Positions 1 through 8,076 of a stretch of 64,000 nucleotides of DNA are shown here, piece by piece; within the stretch, counting starts at the first letter, position 1, and every line of letters starts with the position of its first letter. The stretch spans positions 248,001 through 312,000 of the forward strand of contig NZ_JAOCQD020000002.1 in the NCBI RefSeq assembly GCF_025290835.2, written 5' to 3'. The notes below the pieces were generated by a model that saw only the letters and a program-made list of their open reading frames with translations, did no database searches and had not been told where the DNA came from. This DNA is from Aquabacterium sp. OR-4 (lineage in GTDB: Bacteria > Pseudomonadota > Gammaproteobacteria > Burkholderiales > Burkholderiaceae_C). The translations under genes and the position numbers were made by a program.

Positions 1-532
1 TGGTGTGCGAGCGCGCATTGGCCACGTACAGCTTGCGGCCGTTGGGCGTGAGCACCACCGCGGCGGGCTCGGTGCCCACGCTGATCTCGCGCGGACGGCC
101 GATGCCGCCGTTGGCCAGGTTCAGCCGCAGCACCGAGACCGTGCCGCTCGCCGTGTTGGCCACATAGGCCTTGCTGCCGTCGGGCAGCAGGGCCACGCTG
201 CTGGGCTCCTGCCCCACCGGCACCTCGGCCAGCTTGCGGTGGCGGTCCTGGCGCAGATCGAACAGGCTCAGCGTGTGGTTGTCGGCATTGGCCACGGCCA
301 GGAAGGCGCCGTTGGCGCTGAGCGCCAGCGATTGCGACGCGGTGGGGCCGGCAAACCGCGCCAGCGGCGCCGGTGCGGCCTGGGCGGCATGGCGCTGGGC
401 GTCGGCCCTGCGCGCATCGCCGTGCGGCAGCGTGGGCAGCAGCACCGAGGCCATGGCGGCCACGCCGCTCAGCGTCAGCAGGCCGGGCAGGCGGGCCTGG
501 CCGCGCAGGCGGTGCAAGGTGAGGCGGCTCAT
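1..532 (-). CDS. YVTN-type beta-propeller protein (C-terminus outside the window)
   Basis: The gene reads leftwards and is cut by the window edge, so only about 177 N-terminal residues are visible. A hydrophobic stretch near residues 15-33 (LPGLLTLSGVAAMASVLL) looks like a signal or anchor segment. Then come repeating blades with the pattern SLALSANGAFLAVAN, SVALLPDGSKAYVAN and AVVLTPNGRKLYVAN, typical of YVTN/40-residue beta-propeller repeats in exported surface proteins. The ATG at 532-530 overlaps the stop of the upstream PEP-CTERM gene (ATGA), so the two are probably translated together. The blade type is recognised; the substrate or partner is not. The full length and a possible sorting tail cannot be seen. 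Confidence 0.8.
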   Translation of the reverse strand, partial: MSRLTLHRLRGQARLPGLLTLSGVAAMASVLLPTLPHGDARRADAQRHAAQAAPAPLARFAGPTASQSLALSANGAFLAVANADNHTLSLFDLRQDRHRKLAEVPVGQEPSSVALLPDGSKAYVANTASGTVSVLRLNLANGGIGRPREISVGTEPAAVVLTPNGRKLYVANARSHT

Positions 533-1143
533 GTGCGCTCTCCCCGGCGCGTGGGGTGGCGGCCGGCCAGGGCCGCGCCGCCGGCGGCCAGCAGCAGCAG
601 CGCCAGGCTGCCGGGTTCGGGTATGGCGTTGTTGCCGCGCTCGGCAATGTGCAGGTAGCCGCTGCTCAGCGCCTCGCCCTCCAGCTGGCGCAGCGTGATC
701 TCGTGCAGGCCCTCGGCCAGCTCGAACACCGCGCGGCTGATGCCCGGCGTGGCCAGGCAGACCACCGGATCGTCGCCACAGTCGGGTGTGGTGTTGACCA
801 GCACCTGCAGCGGCGAGCTGATGCCCAGCAGCTGGCCGCCGTCCAGGACCTCGAAACGCTCGAGGCCCAGGAAGGCATCGACGATGGTCAGTACGCCACC
901 CCCCGCGCCGAGCTGAAAGCGCCAGCCCGGCGCATCCAGCGCGATGCTGGGCGTGCCGCTGCTGGGCACGCAGAAGTTGCCCTGGTCGTCGGCGGGCGCG
1001 CAGCCCGCGGCGAACTGGCCCACGCCGTTGAGGCTGAACTGGGCATAGGTGTCAAACGGCACGGGGCCGGCCTGGGCGGATGGGGCCAGCCAGCCCAGCG
1101 CCAGCGCGGCGCCGGCCGCCAGCAGGCGACGGTGATCAGCCAT
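529..1143 (-). CDS. PEP-CTERM sorting domain protein
   Basis: A 204-residue exported protein. The N-terminus (MADHRRLLAAGAALALGWL, then APSAQA) is a signal peptide with a probable AQA cleavage site. The body has four Cys in two groups (CAPADDQGNFC and CGDDPVVC) that could form disulfides. The C-terminus is a classic PEP-CTERM signal: IPEPG, a hydrophobic run LALLLLAAGGAALAG, then a basic tail HPTRRGERT. Such proteins are sorted to the cell surface by exosortase; no exosortase lies in this window. The ATG at 1143 follows AAGGAG by 5 nt. It overlaps the downstream propeller gene by ATGA. A 21-nt inverted repeat lies about 30 nt upstream. The molecular role of the body is unknown. Confidence 0.88.
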   Translation of the reverse strand: MADHRRLLAAGAALALGWLAPSAQAGPVPFDTYAQFSLNGVGQFAAGCAPADDQGNFCVPSSGTPSIALDAPGWRFQLGAGGGVLTIVDAFLGLERFEVLDGGQLLGISSPLQVLVNTTPDCGDDPVVCLATPGISRAVFELAEGLHEITLRQLEGEALSSGYLHIAERGNNAIPEPGSLALLLLAAGGAALAGRHPTRRGERT

Positions 1144-1173
1144 GGGATCTCCTTGATGGCAGTGGAAGAGGCT

Positions 1174-1194
1174 GTCACCGAAGGCCTCGGTGAC
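1174..1194. repeat. Inverted repeat before the PEP-CTERM gene (possible operator)
   Basis: GTCACCGA - 5 nt - TCGGTGAC is a perfect 8-bp inverted repeat centred about 40 nt upstream of the PEP-CTERM start codon. It sits where a regulator could bind or the leader RNA could fold. No U-tract follows on either strand, so it is not a terminator. No promoter hexamers were convincing around it. Confidence 0.4.
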
Positions 1195-1397
1195 GGCCCG
1201 GCCATGGTCGAAGCCACCGCGCCGGCGCGGCAGGGTCAGATGTCCCAGCGGGCGGCGCCCGGCGCCACCGAAGCAGGCGCCAGGGTGCGCGGGCGGGACC
1301 CTGGTCCCGGCCCCCCCACACAGTGCATGGGCCTGTGCCTGGCCCGAGACCGGGACTGACAGCCCGAGCGGCAACCGGGCCGGGCGCTCGCCGCCGG

Positions 1398-3827
1398 CTA
1401 GTACGTCACCCGCGCCAACCAGGTCTGCTGTGCGGCGTCGCGGGCCTGGCCCAGGGTGTGGATGCCGCGCTCGGCCAGCAGTGGCACCAGCTTCAAAAAC
1501 ACCTCGGCCGTCACCAGCGCATCGCCCAGCGCGGTGTGGCGGCCCAGCACGGGGATGCCGAAACGCTCGGCAATGGCCTCGAGGCGGTGCGAGGCCTGCT
1601 GCGGGTGCACCAGGGCCGAGAGCAGCAGCGTGTCGAGCACCGGCTGCTCGAAGCGCAGGCCGGTGAGCCCTTCCTTGAGCTGAAGAAAGCGCATGTCGAA
1701 AGCGGCGTTGTGCGCCACCAGCACGGTGTCGGCGGCAAAGGCGTGAAAGGCCGGCAGCACCGCGGCAATGGTCGGCTGGCCGGCCACCATGGCCGGCGTG
1801 ATGCCGTGGATGGGCACGCCCTCGGGCGGGATCGGCCGCTGCGGATCGACCAGTTGCTCGAAGCTCTCCTGCCGCAGCAGCTTGCCGTTGACCACCCGGG
1901 TGGCGCCGATCTGGATGATCTCGTCGCCCTGCGCCGGGTTCAGGCCGGTGGTCTCGGTGTCGAACACGGTGTAGGTCAGCTCGGCCAGGCGGCGGTCGTT
2001 CAGCGCCTGGTCCAGCCCGTTCAGGCCGGCCTGGCGGAACAGGTCGAAGTCGTAGTACTCGGGCCGGCTGGCGTGCTGCGGCAGGCTGGCCGCACGCTGG
2101 CCCGGGCGCCCGGGGTCGGCTGGGGCCTCGGCGTCGGCCAGCGGCAGCAGAAAGCGGAAGAAGGCCTGGTGCCGCACCCGCTCGCGCTCGAACCAGAACT
2201 CGCCGCCATGGCGCTGCAGCACCTCGCGCACGGCCAGCGGGCTGGCCTGGCCGCCGATCGGCATCGGGTCGGTCTCCCAGCTCATCACGGTCTCGGTGCT
2301 CATGGCCTGGCCGGTCCAGATCAGGTCGAGGTGGGCGCGGCCCGGTGTCGGGGCCGGTGCCAGGCGCAGCTGCACCAGGCGGATGCCGTATTCGTCGGCC
2401 AGGCGGCCGGCCAGGTAGCACAGCGCCTGCAGCAGCCAGAAGCTGTCGACCTGCAGCCACAGGCCGCCATCCACCTCGGCCGGCGCGGCGCGCAGGCCCG
2501 GCTGCTGCAGACCGATGCGCTGCACCGCGGCGGCCACCAGGTCGGCGCCCAGCATGTCCTCCAGCGGCCAGCGGGTGCCGGCACCCCCACCGCCCTGCGC
2601 GGCCACGGCGTTCAGGCGCGCGCTCATGGCCTGGGCCTCGTCGCGCACCACGGCCAGAAAGCGCTCGCGCTGCGCGGGCTCGAGGTCGGGGTACTCCAGC
2701 ATCTCGGCGGCCGCCTGCAGATTGCCCAGCGCGGCACGGCTGCCTTCGGTGAGCTCGTGCAGCAGGCGGTCGCGCCCGGTCTCGTGGGCGAACTCGCGCG
2801 TCACGTTGGCCAGCATCAGCACAAAGCCGGCCAGGGCCGGCGCGCGGGCTGCTGGATCAGCGCCCGCCTCTCCCTCTTTGCCCCCCTCGCCCGCCTCGCC
2901 CCCCTCGCCCGCCTCGCTTTCCTCGCCCTGTTTCGCCTGGCAGCGCCCGTCCAGCGCGGCGGCCTCGGCCACCTGGCGCACCGGCGCCATCTGCACGCGC
3001 AGCAGCTGGCCGGCCGCGGTGGTGGTGAGAAAGTGCGCCGCAGGCTGGGCGTCGCCGCGGGCCAGCTGCTGGCCGATCTTCTCGAGCGCGTGGGCCACCA
3101 GCTGGCGCTCGAACACGGTGTAGATCGAGCGGCCCAGGCCGATCAACTCGGCGCCATCGGCCAGCGCCGGTGCCGCCGACAGGGCCCGGAACTGCGCCCG
3201 CGCGCTGCCGTTGTAAAGCAGCACCCGGCCATCGAGGTTGCACACCACCACGGCCTGGCTGAGCTCGGACATCAGCGCGGCCAGGCGGCTGCGCTCTTGC
3301 TCGATGCCGCGGCTGGCCTGGCGCACCTGGGCGGCGATGTCGGCCTGCAGCTGCTGGCGCTGGGCCACCAGCTGGTTCACGCCGGCGGCCAGCGCCTGCA
3401 GCGCCGGCGCGCCCTGCGGCGTGATCGGCGTGCCGGTATCGGTGCCCAGGCGCAGCTGCAGGGCCTCCAGCAACTGGCCTGCGGCCGCCGGCCAGGCCGC
3501 CAGCAGGCGCTTGAGCCCGCTCAGTACCGCCGCCACGCCCAGCAGCAGCGCCAGCAGCAGCAAGGCGGCGCGTGGCGCCAGCAAGGCGCCCAGCAGCGCG
3601 CCCAGCTGCGCCCGCTCGGGCGGGGCCAGCGTGGCCCACAGCAGGCCGGCGCTGGCCCCCAGCCACAGCAGCAGGCCGCCCAGCACCCAGGCGGCGGCAC
3701 CGGCCAGGGCCCGCAGCTCGCGCGCCTGCCGGCTCAGGCCGGCTGGGGGCGGGTGGGTGCTGGCGGCGGCGGCGACAGCGGCGGCGGCGACAGCGGGGCC
3801 GGGGCCAGGGCCGGGGCTGGCCGTCAT
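1398..3827 (-). CDS. Membrane PAS/pseudokinase fused to DEDDh 3'-5' exonuclease
   Basis: An 809-residue fusion. Two transmembrane helices lie near residues 40-66 and 75-108, followed by a PAS-like region, an acidic low-complexity repeat (EAGEGGEAGEGGKEGEAG) and a HisKA-like helix pair with LLHELTEG in place of the H-box. The ATPase-like part lacks the N-box Asn and the DxG box (IWTGQA instead), so it is probably a pseudokinase. The C-terminal 190 residues are a complete DnaQ/PolC-type exonuclease: D623-T-E625-TTG (Exo I), HNAAFD with D711 (Exo II) and H764-TALG-D769 (Exo III). The ATG overlaps the stop of the CheY-type gene (ATGA). It is the last gene of a coupled operon with a symporter-kinase. 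A hairpin CGGGACC-AG-GGTCCCG lies about 90 nt after the stop, without a U-tract. Whether the nuclease acts on DNA or RNA is unknown. Confidence 0.85.
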   Translation of the reverse strand: MTASPGPGPGPAVAAAAVAAAASTHPPPAGLSRQARELRALAGAAAWVLGGLLLWLGASAGLLWATLAPPERAQLGALLGALLAPRAALLLLALLLGVAAVLSGLKRLLAAWPAAAGQLLEALQLRLGTDTGTPITPQGAPALQALAAGVNQLVAQRQQLQADIAAQVRQASRGIEQERSRLAALMSELSQAVVVCNLDGRVLLYNGSARAQFRALSAAPALADGAELIGLGRSIYTVFERQLVAHALEKIGQQLARGDAQPAAHFLTTTAAGQLLRVQMAPVRQVAEAAALDGRCQAKQGEESEAGEGGEAGEGGKEGEAGADPAARAPALAGFVLMLANVTREFAHETGRDRLLHELTEGSRAALGNLQAAAEMLEYPDLEPAQRERFLAVVRDEAQAMSARLNAVAAQGGGGAGTRWPLEDMLGADLVAAAVQRIGLQQPGLRAAPAEVDGGLWLQVDSFWLLQALCYLAGRLADEYGIRLVQLRLAPAPTPGRAHLDLIWTGQAMSTETVMSWETDPMPIGGQASPLAVREVLQRHGGEFWFERERVRHQAFFRFLLPLADAEAPADPGRPGQRAASLPQHASRPEYYDFDLFRQAGLNGLDQALNDRRLAELTYTVFDTETTGLNPAQGDEIIQIGATRVVNGKLLRQESFEQLVDPQRPIPPEGVPIHGITPAMVAGQPTIAAVLPAFHAFAADTVLVAHNAAFDMRFLQLKEGLTGLRFEQPVLDTLLLSALVHPQQASHRLEAIAERFGIPVLGRHTALGDALVTAEVFLKLVPLLAERGIHTLGQARDAAQQTWLARVTY

Positions 3828-4198
3828 GCGGCCGGCTCCAGCAACTGGCGCAGGCGCTGCACCAGGGCCTTGGTGGCAAAGGGCTTGGTGAGGTAAGCGT
3901 CGGCGCCCAGCGCCAGGCCCTTGGCCACATCGGTGTCGCGGCCCTTGGCGGTGAGCAGCACGATGCGCAGGCCGGCCAGGCTGTCGTCGGCGCGCAGCTG
4001 CTGGCACACGTCCAGGCCGCTCAGGCGCGGCATCATCACGTCCAGCAGGGCCAGCGCCGGGCGCACCGCGCGCACGGCGTCGAGGGCCTCCTGGCCGTCG
4101 CGGGCCAGCGTCACCTCGAAGCCCTCGCGCTGGAGCAGGAACTCCAGCGAGACCAGGATGTTCGGCTCGTCGTCGGCGACCACGATGCGGGTGTTCAT
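3824..4198 (-). CDS. CheY-type single-domain response regulator
   Basis: A 124-residue receiver domain with no output domain. It has the acidic pair DD at residues 9-10, the phosphoacceptor D53 (LALLDVMMPR), the conserved Thr/Ala region (LLTAKG) and the Lys of YLTKPF. The ATG at 4198 overlaps the stop of the upstream kinase (ATGA), and its own stop overlaps the ATG of the exonuclease fusion, so it lies between a sensor kinase and a nuclease fusion in one coupled operon. It probably takes phosphate from the kinase. Its target is not evident; the downstream pseudokinase/exonuclease is an attractive but unproven partner. An in-frame start 36 nt upstream (4234) is possible but would sit deep inside the kinase gene. 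Confidence 0.9.
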   Translation of the reverse strand: MNTRIVVADDEPNILVSLEFLLQREGFEVTLARDGQEALDAVRAVRPALALLDVMMPRLSGLDVCQQLRADDSLAGLRIVLLTAKGRDTDVAKGLALGADAYLTKPFATKALVQRLRQLLEPAA

Positions 4199-7197
4199 GG
4201 CTTGTCTCCGGATGCGTTGTGGCTGTGCTGCCATGGCAGCGCGAAAGCAAAGCAGGCGCCTTGTGCTGCATCAGCCTCGAGCCACATGCGGCCGCCGAAG
4301 TGTTCGACGATCTGGCGGCTGATCGGCAGGCCCAGGCCGGTGCCGGCCGGGCGGTGCAAGGCGTCGCCGCCCTGGCGGAACTTCTCGAAGATCAGCGCGC
4401 GCTGGGCCACCGGCACGCCGGGGCCGTTGTCGTGCACGCGCACGGTGCAGCCGTCGGCATCGCAGTCCAGCATCACGCTGACGCAGCCGCCCACCGCCGG
4501 CGCAAACTTGGCGGCGTTGGACAGCAGGTTCATCAGCACCTGCATCAACCGGTCCTCGTCGGCCAGCAGCGTGGGCGCTGGCGCTGGTGCCGGTGCCGGC
4601 AGGTGCAGCCGCAGCTCGGCGCCGCGGGCGTGGAACATCTCGGCCGTGGTGTCCACCGCGCGCTGCAGCAGTGCCCGCAGGTCGATCGGCGTGCTGCGCC
4701 ATTCGGCATGGCCCGACTCGATCTTGGCCATGTCGAGCACCTGGTTCACCAGGCGCGACAGGCGTTCGGTCTCGGCCACCACGATGGCCAGAAACTGCTG
4801 GCGCTGGGCCGGCGCCATGTCGGGGTCGTCGTGCATCAGCTCCGACAGCGCGCGGATCGAGGTCAGCGGCGTGCGCAGCTCGTGGGTCACCGAGGACATG
4901 AAGTCGTCCTTCAGCCGGTCGAGCTCTTCCAGGCGCTCGTTGGCGGCGCGCAGCCCGTCGGTGGCGCGGCGCAGGGCCTGCTGCTGGGCCTCGAGCGCCT
5001 GGGCATGGCCACGCAGCTGCGAGGCCTCGTCCAGCATGCGCAGCACGTCGTCCATGGCCAGCGGCTCCTCGTCGACCACCGAGGCCACCATCACCCGGGC
5101 CGAGGCCGCGCCGATGGCGCCGCCCAGCTCGGTCTCGACCAGCTGCACCAGGCGCGCGTCGGGCACGATCTGCGCGGCATCGGCCAGGCCCTGGGCGCGT
5201 GCGTGGTCGTCAAACAGCTGTGCTGCCCGCGCGGCACCCACGAAACGCTGCGCCAGCGCACGCAGGTCAGCCAGCCGCGCGCGGCCGCGCCAGAACACCG
5301 GCGGCGAGGTGCCCGCGTCGGCCGCCGCCCTGCCAGGCAGCGCAGCGGCCGGCGCCCCGCGCTGGAACACGTCGACAAACAACAGCGCCTGCGCAGCCTC
5401 GCGTGGCGAGGGCCCGCGCCACAGCGACACACCGACATACAGCGCGGTGTTGACGCCCAGGCTCCACACCAGCGCATGGGTCAGGGGGTCGAGGCCCTGC
5501 AGGCCCAGCAGGCGCTCGGGCGCCAGCAGCGCCCAGCCCTCGGGGCCTTGCAGCAGCCAGTCGCCACGGCCCGGCGCCGCCAGCCAGCCCGAGCGCGCCA
5601 GCGAGGGCAGCATCAGCGTGTAGACCCACAGCGCAAAGCCGCCCAGCAGGCCGGCCAGCGCGCCCAGGCGGGTGCCGCCCTTCCAGTACAGGCCGCCCAG
5701 CAGGGCCGGCGCAAACTGCGCCACCGCAGCAAAGCTGATCAGGCCGATGCTCACCAGCGCATAGGCCTCGCCAGCCAGGCGAAAGTACAGGTAGCCCAGC
5801 AGCAGGATGGCGGCGATGCCGGCGCGGCGGATGCCCAGCAGCAGGCCGGTGAGATCGCCCGTCCCGGCGCGCCGCGTGCGGTGCAGCACACCGGTGCGCA
5901 GCAGCAGCGGCATCACCAGGTCGTTGCAGACCATGGTGGCCACCGCGATGGCCTCGACCATGACCATGCCGGTGGCCGCCGACAGCCCGCCGATGAAGGC
6001 CGCCAGTGCCAGCCCCGGCTGGCCGGCGGCCAGCGGCAGCGCGATCACGAAGCCATCGGCCTGCGCGGCGCCGCTGCCCGGCGCGGCCAGCAGCAGCCCG
6101 GCCAGCGCGATGGGCAGCACGAACAGGTTGATCAACAGCAGGTAGGCCGGAAAGGCCCAGCTGGCGCGCCGCAGGTGGCGCTCGTCGACGTTCTCGATCA
6201 CCATCACCTGAAACTGCCGCGGCAGGCACAGCAGCGACAGCATGGCCAGGGCCATCAGCGCCAGCCACTGGTCCCAGGCAAAGCGGCCATCGGCGCTGCC
6301 CGCGCCCAGCGTGAGCAGGCGGGCCAGCTCGGGCCGCGACTGGGCCTGCGCCAGCAGCGCGCCCGGCCCGTCAAACAGGCCCCAGGTGACATAGGCCCCC
6401 ACCGCCATGAACGCCAGCAGCTTGACCACCGATTCGGCGGCAATCGCCGCCACCAGGCCTTCATGGCGCTCCTGGCGCTGCAGCCGCTCGGCCAGGCCCG
6501 CGGCACCGCCCGCCGCACTGCCACCCGCACCAGCCCCGCCACCGGGCCGGCGGGTGCCGAAGACCATCGTGAACAAGGCCATCGCCAGCGCGATGGCCAA
6601 GGTGCTGTCGCGCCACCAGGGCCAGGCTGCGGCCGGCGGCGCGCCGGGCGGCTGGGTGAGCAGCGCATAGCCCACCGCAATGGCTTTGAGCTGCAGCGCG
6701 ATGTAGGGCACGATGCCCACCACGGTGATCAGCGTCACCAGGCCGGCCAGCAGCTGGCTCTTGCCGTAGCGGCTGCCGATGAAGTCGGCGATCGAGGTGA
6801 TGCGCTGCTGGCGCGTGATGCGCACCAGCTTGCGCACCACCAGCCAGGCCAGCATCATGCCCAGCGTGGGCCCCAGGTAGATCGGCAGGAACCACAGGCC
6901 ACCCGTGGCCGCGCGGCCCACGCTGCCGAAATACGTCCAGGCGGTGCAGTAGACGGCCAGCGACAGCGCATACACCCAGGCCCGCCCGATCACCGAGCGC
7001 CCGGCCGCGGCCCGCCGCTCGGCCCACCAGGCCACGCCGAACAAGGCTGCCAGATAGGCCAGCGCCGCCAGCACCACGGTGCTGGCGGCCAGCACCGGCA
7101 CGGCAGCTGGCACAGTGGCCAGCACAGGGGCCGGCACAGCGGTCATCGCAGCGGCCGGCACGGCGGCCAGTGCCAGGGCCATCAGGGCCTGGCTCAC
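4195..7197 (-). CDS. Sodium/solute symporter-histidine kinase fusion (CrbS/CbrA-like)
   Basis: A protein of about 1000 residues. The N-terminal 600 residues hold roughly 13 transmembrane helices of the SSS (SLC5) family, with motifs such as YCTAWTYFGSVGRA. A helical linker (QALEAQQQALRRATDG...LDRLKDDF) leads to a HisKA domain with H772 in SSVTHELRTPL, then an ATPase domain with N-box NLLSNAAKFAP, G1 DNGPGVP, F-box FEKFRQ and G2 GTGLGLPIS. This is the layout of CrbS/CbrA sensors, which link solute sensing or transport to transcription. Divergence from the DUF485-actP operon suggests acetate as the signal. The GTG start at 7197 overlaps the stop of the small membrane protein gene (GTGA); an ATG at 7182 is the alternative. 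Its stop overlaps the response regulator start. Confidence 0.92.
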   Translation of the reverse strand: MSQALMALALAAVPAAAMTAVPAPVLATVPAAVPVLAASTVVLAALAYLAALFGVAWWAERRAAAGRSVIGRAWVYALSLAVYCTAWTYFGSVGRAATGGLWFLPIYLGPTLGMMLAWLVVRKLVRITRQQRITSIADFIGSRYGKSQLLAGLVTLITVVGIVPYIALQLKAIAVGYALLTQPPGAPPAAAWPWWRDSTLAIALAMALFTMVFGTRRPGGGAGAGGSAAGGAAGLAERLQRQERHEGLVAAIAAESVVKLLAFMAVGAYVTWGLFDGPGALLAQAQSRPELARLLTLGAGSADGRFAWDQWLALMALAMLSLLCLPRQFQVMVIENVDERHLRRASWAFPAYLLLINLFVLPIALAGLLLAAPGSGAAQADGFVIALPLAAGQPGLALAAFIGGLSAATGMVMVEAIAVATMVCNDLVMPLLLRTGVLHRTRRAGTGDLTGLLLGIRRAGIAAILLLGYLYFRLAGEAYALVSIGLISFAAVAQFAPALLGGLYWKGGTRLGALAGLLGGFALWVYTLMLPSLARSGWLAAPGRGDWLLQGPEGWALLAPERLLGLQGLDPLTHALVWSLGVNTALYVGVSLWRGPSPREAAQALLFVDVFQRGAPAAALPGRAAADAGTSPPVFWRGRARLADLRALAQRFVGAARAAQLFDDHARAQGLADAAQIVPDARLVQLVETELGGAIGAASARVMVASVVDEEPLAMDDVLRMLDEASQLRGHAQALEAQQQALRRATDGLRAANERLEELDRLKDDFMSSVTHELRTPLTSIRALSELMHDDPDMAPAQRQQFLAIVVAETERLSRLVNQVLDMAKIESGHAEWRSTPIDLRALLQRAVDTTAEMFHARGAELRLHLPAPAPAPAPTLLADEDRLMQVLMNLLSNAAKFAPAVGGCVSVMLDCDADGCTVRVHDNGPGVPVAQRALIFEKFRQGGDALHRPAGTGLGLPISRQIVEHFGGRMWLEADAAQGACFAFALPWQHSHNASGDKP

Positions 7198-7412
7198 GGG
7201 CCGGCGTCGGCCGGCGTCTCGCCGTGCTCGAGCACCCAGGCCACGGCGGCGATCAGGCCCGCCCACACGGCAAACAGCGCCAGCGGCAGCAGCGGCAGGC
7301 CGCTGGCGCCCAGCGGCTGATCCCACAGCGCCAGCAGCGGCCAGCCCAGCAGCAGCCAGCCGGCACCGAACCAGGCCAGCAGGCGCTGCACCGTGAGGCT
7401 CTTGCTGTTCAC
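7194..7412 (-). CDS. Small two-helix membrane protein leading the symporter-kinase operon
   Basis: A 72-residue protein starting with GTG at 7412 (VNSKSLTVQRLLAWFGAG), preceded by GGGAG 9 nt upstream. It has two hydrophobic segments, about residues 10-30 (LLAWFGAGWLLLGWPLLAL) and 40-60 (LPLLPLALFAVWAGLIAAVAW), and a short polar tail. Its stop overlaps the GTG start of the kinase. I recall small two-TM proteins ahead of such kinases in related bacteria, which suggests an accessory subunit of the sensor, as DUF485 proteins are for ActP. No domain was recognised. Confidence 0.7.
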   Translation of the reverse strand: MNSKSLTVQRLLAWFGAGWLLLGWPLLALWDQPLGASGLPLLPLALFAVWAGLIAAVAWVLEHGETPADAGP

Positions 7413-7767
7413 CTGCGTGGGCTCCCGGTGGGTGATCGGTGGGTGACCCCGGTGGTGGGCCGATAGACGGGCGGCGGATGCCCGCTGCGGTGGCAAACGG
7501 CCGCTGGCCGCGCGCCTGCCGCCGGTCTGCAGCGGCCTGCACACGCCAGGATTGTGGTGCTGCGCCTGACCCACGGCTGACGTCTTGCCAAACCCTGATC
7601 TGGCTCAAACACGGCACTAGTGCAAACCCTTGGTTTCATGGCAGGGTCAGTTCATGGTCAGGCATGCGCCGCAGACTTTGTCCCATCCCAGCCTTGTGCA
7701 GACCTGCCAGCAGATGGACGTTCGTCTAGCCTGTTAGCTCGGCGTGCACACCCGACAGGAGAATGTG
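7413..7767. other. Divergent intergenic region between the kinase operon and DUF485-actP
   Basis: About 355 nt without a convincing gene. It must hold the promoters for both divergent operons. Visible elements are a perfect palindrome at 7614-7623, a direct repeat TTCATGG at 7635 and 7651 (16 nt apart), and a small inverted repeat GACG-TT-CGTC near 7717. No clear -35/-10 pair or sigma-54 site could be assigned. Confidence 0.5.
7614..7623. promoter_or_regulatory. Palindrome GCACTAGTGC, possible operator
   Basis: A perfect 10-bp palindrome, GCACTAGTGC, near the middle of the region shared by the symporter-kinase operon and the DUF485-actP operon. The position suits a dimeric regulator controlling both. 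No known regulator was matched to it; the call rests on symmetry and position only. Confidence 0.3.
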
Positions 7768-8076
7768 ATGAGCAATGACGTGGTCGCCCGCATCCGGGCC
7801 AATCCCAAGTACCAGGAGCTGCGCCGCAAGCGCAACAGCTTCGGCTGGTGGCTGACGCTGCTGATGATGCTGGTGTACTACGGCTACATCGCACTGATCG
7901 CCTGGAACAAGGAGTTCCTGTCGCAGCCGCTGGGCAGCGGTGTCACCACCCTGGGCATCCCCATCGGCATGGGCGTGATCATCTTCACCATCGTCATCAC
8001 CGGCCTGTATGTGCGCCGCGCCAACAACGAGTTCGACGCGCTCACCCGCGACGTGCTCGCCAAGGAGGTGAAGTGA
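7768..8076 (+). CDS. DUF485 membrane protein, ActP partner (YjcH-like)
   Basis: A 102-residue protein beginning [19 protein letters not shown], with AGGAG 7 nt before the ATG. It contains the DUF485 core: two transmembrane helices ([20 protein letters not shown] and [20 protein letters not shown]) separated by a short loop, and a polar end [22 protein letters not shown]485 proteins are almost always encoded directly upstream of ActP-type acetate/glycolate symporters (yjcH-actP in Escherichia coli). The stop codon overlaps the actP start by one base (TGATG), supporting a shared transcript and complex. Confidence 0.93.
   Translation: MSNDVVARIRANPKYQELRRKRNSFGWWLTLLMMLVYYGYIALIAWNKEFLSQPLGSGVTTLGIPIGMGVIIFTIVITGLYVRRANNEFDALTRDVLAKEVK

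Noticed and set aside
1294..1309. Rho-independent terminator after the exonuclease fusion
   Set aside because: CGGGACC-AG-GGTCCCG forms a stem, but the loop is only 2 nt and no T-run follows on the minus strand.
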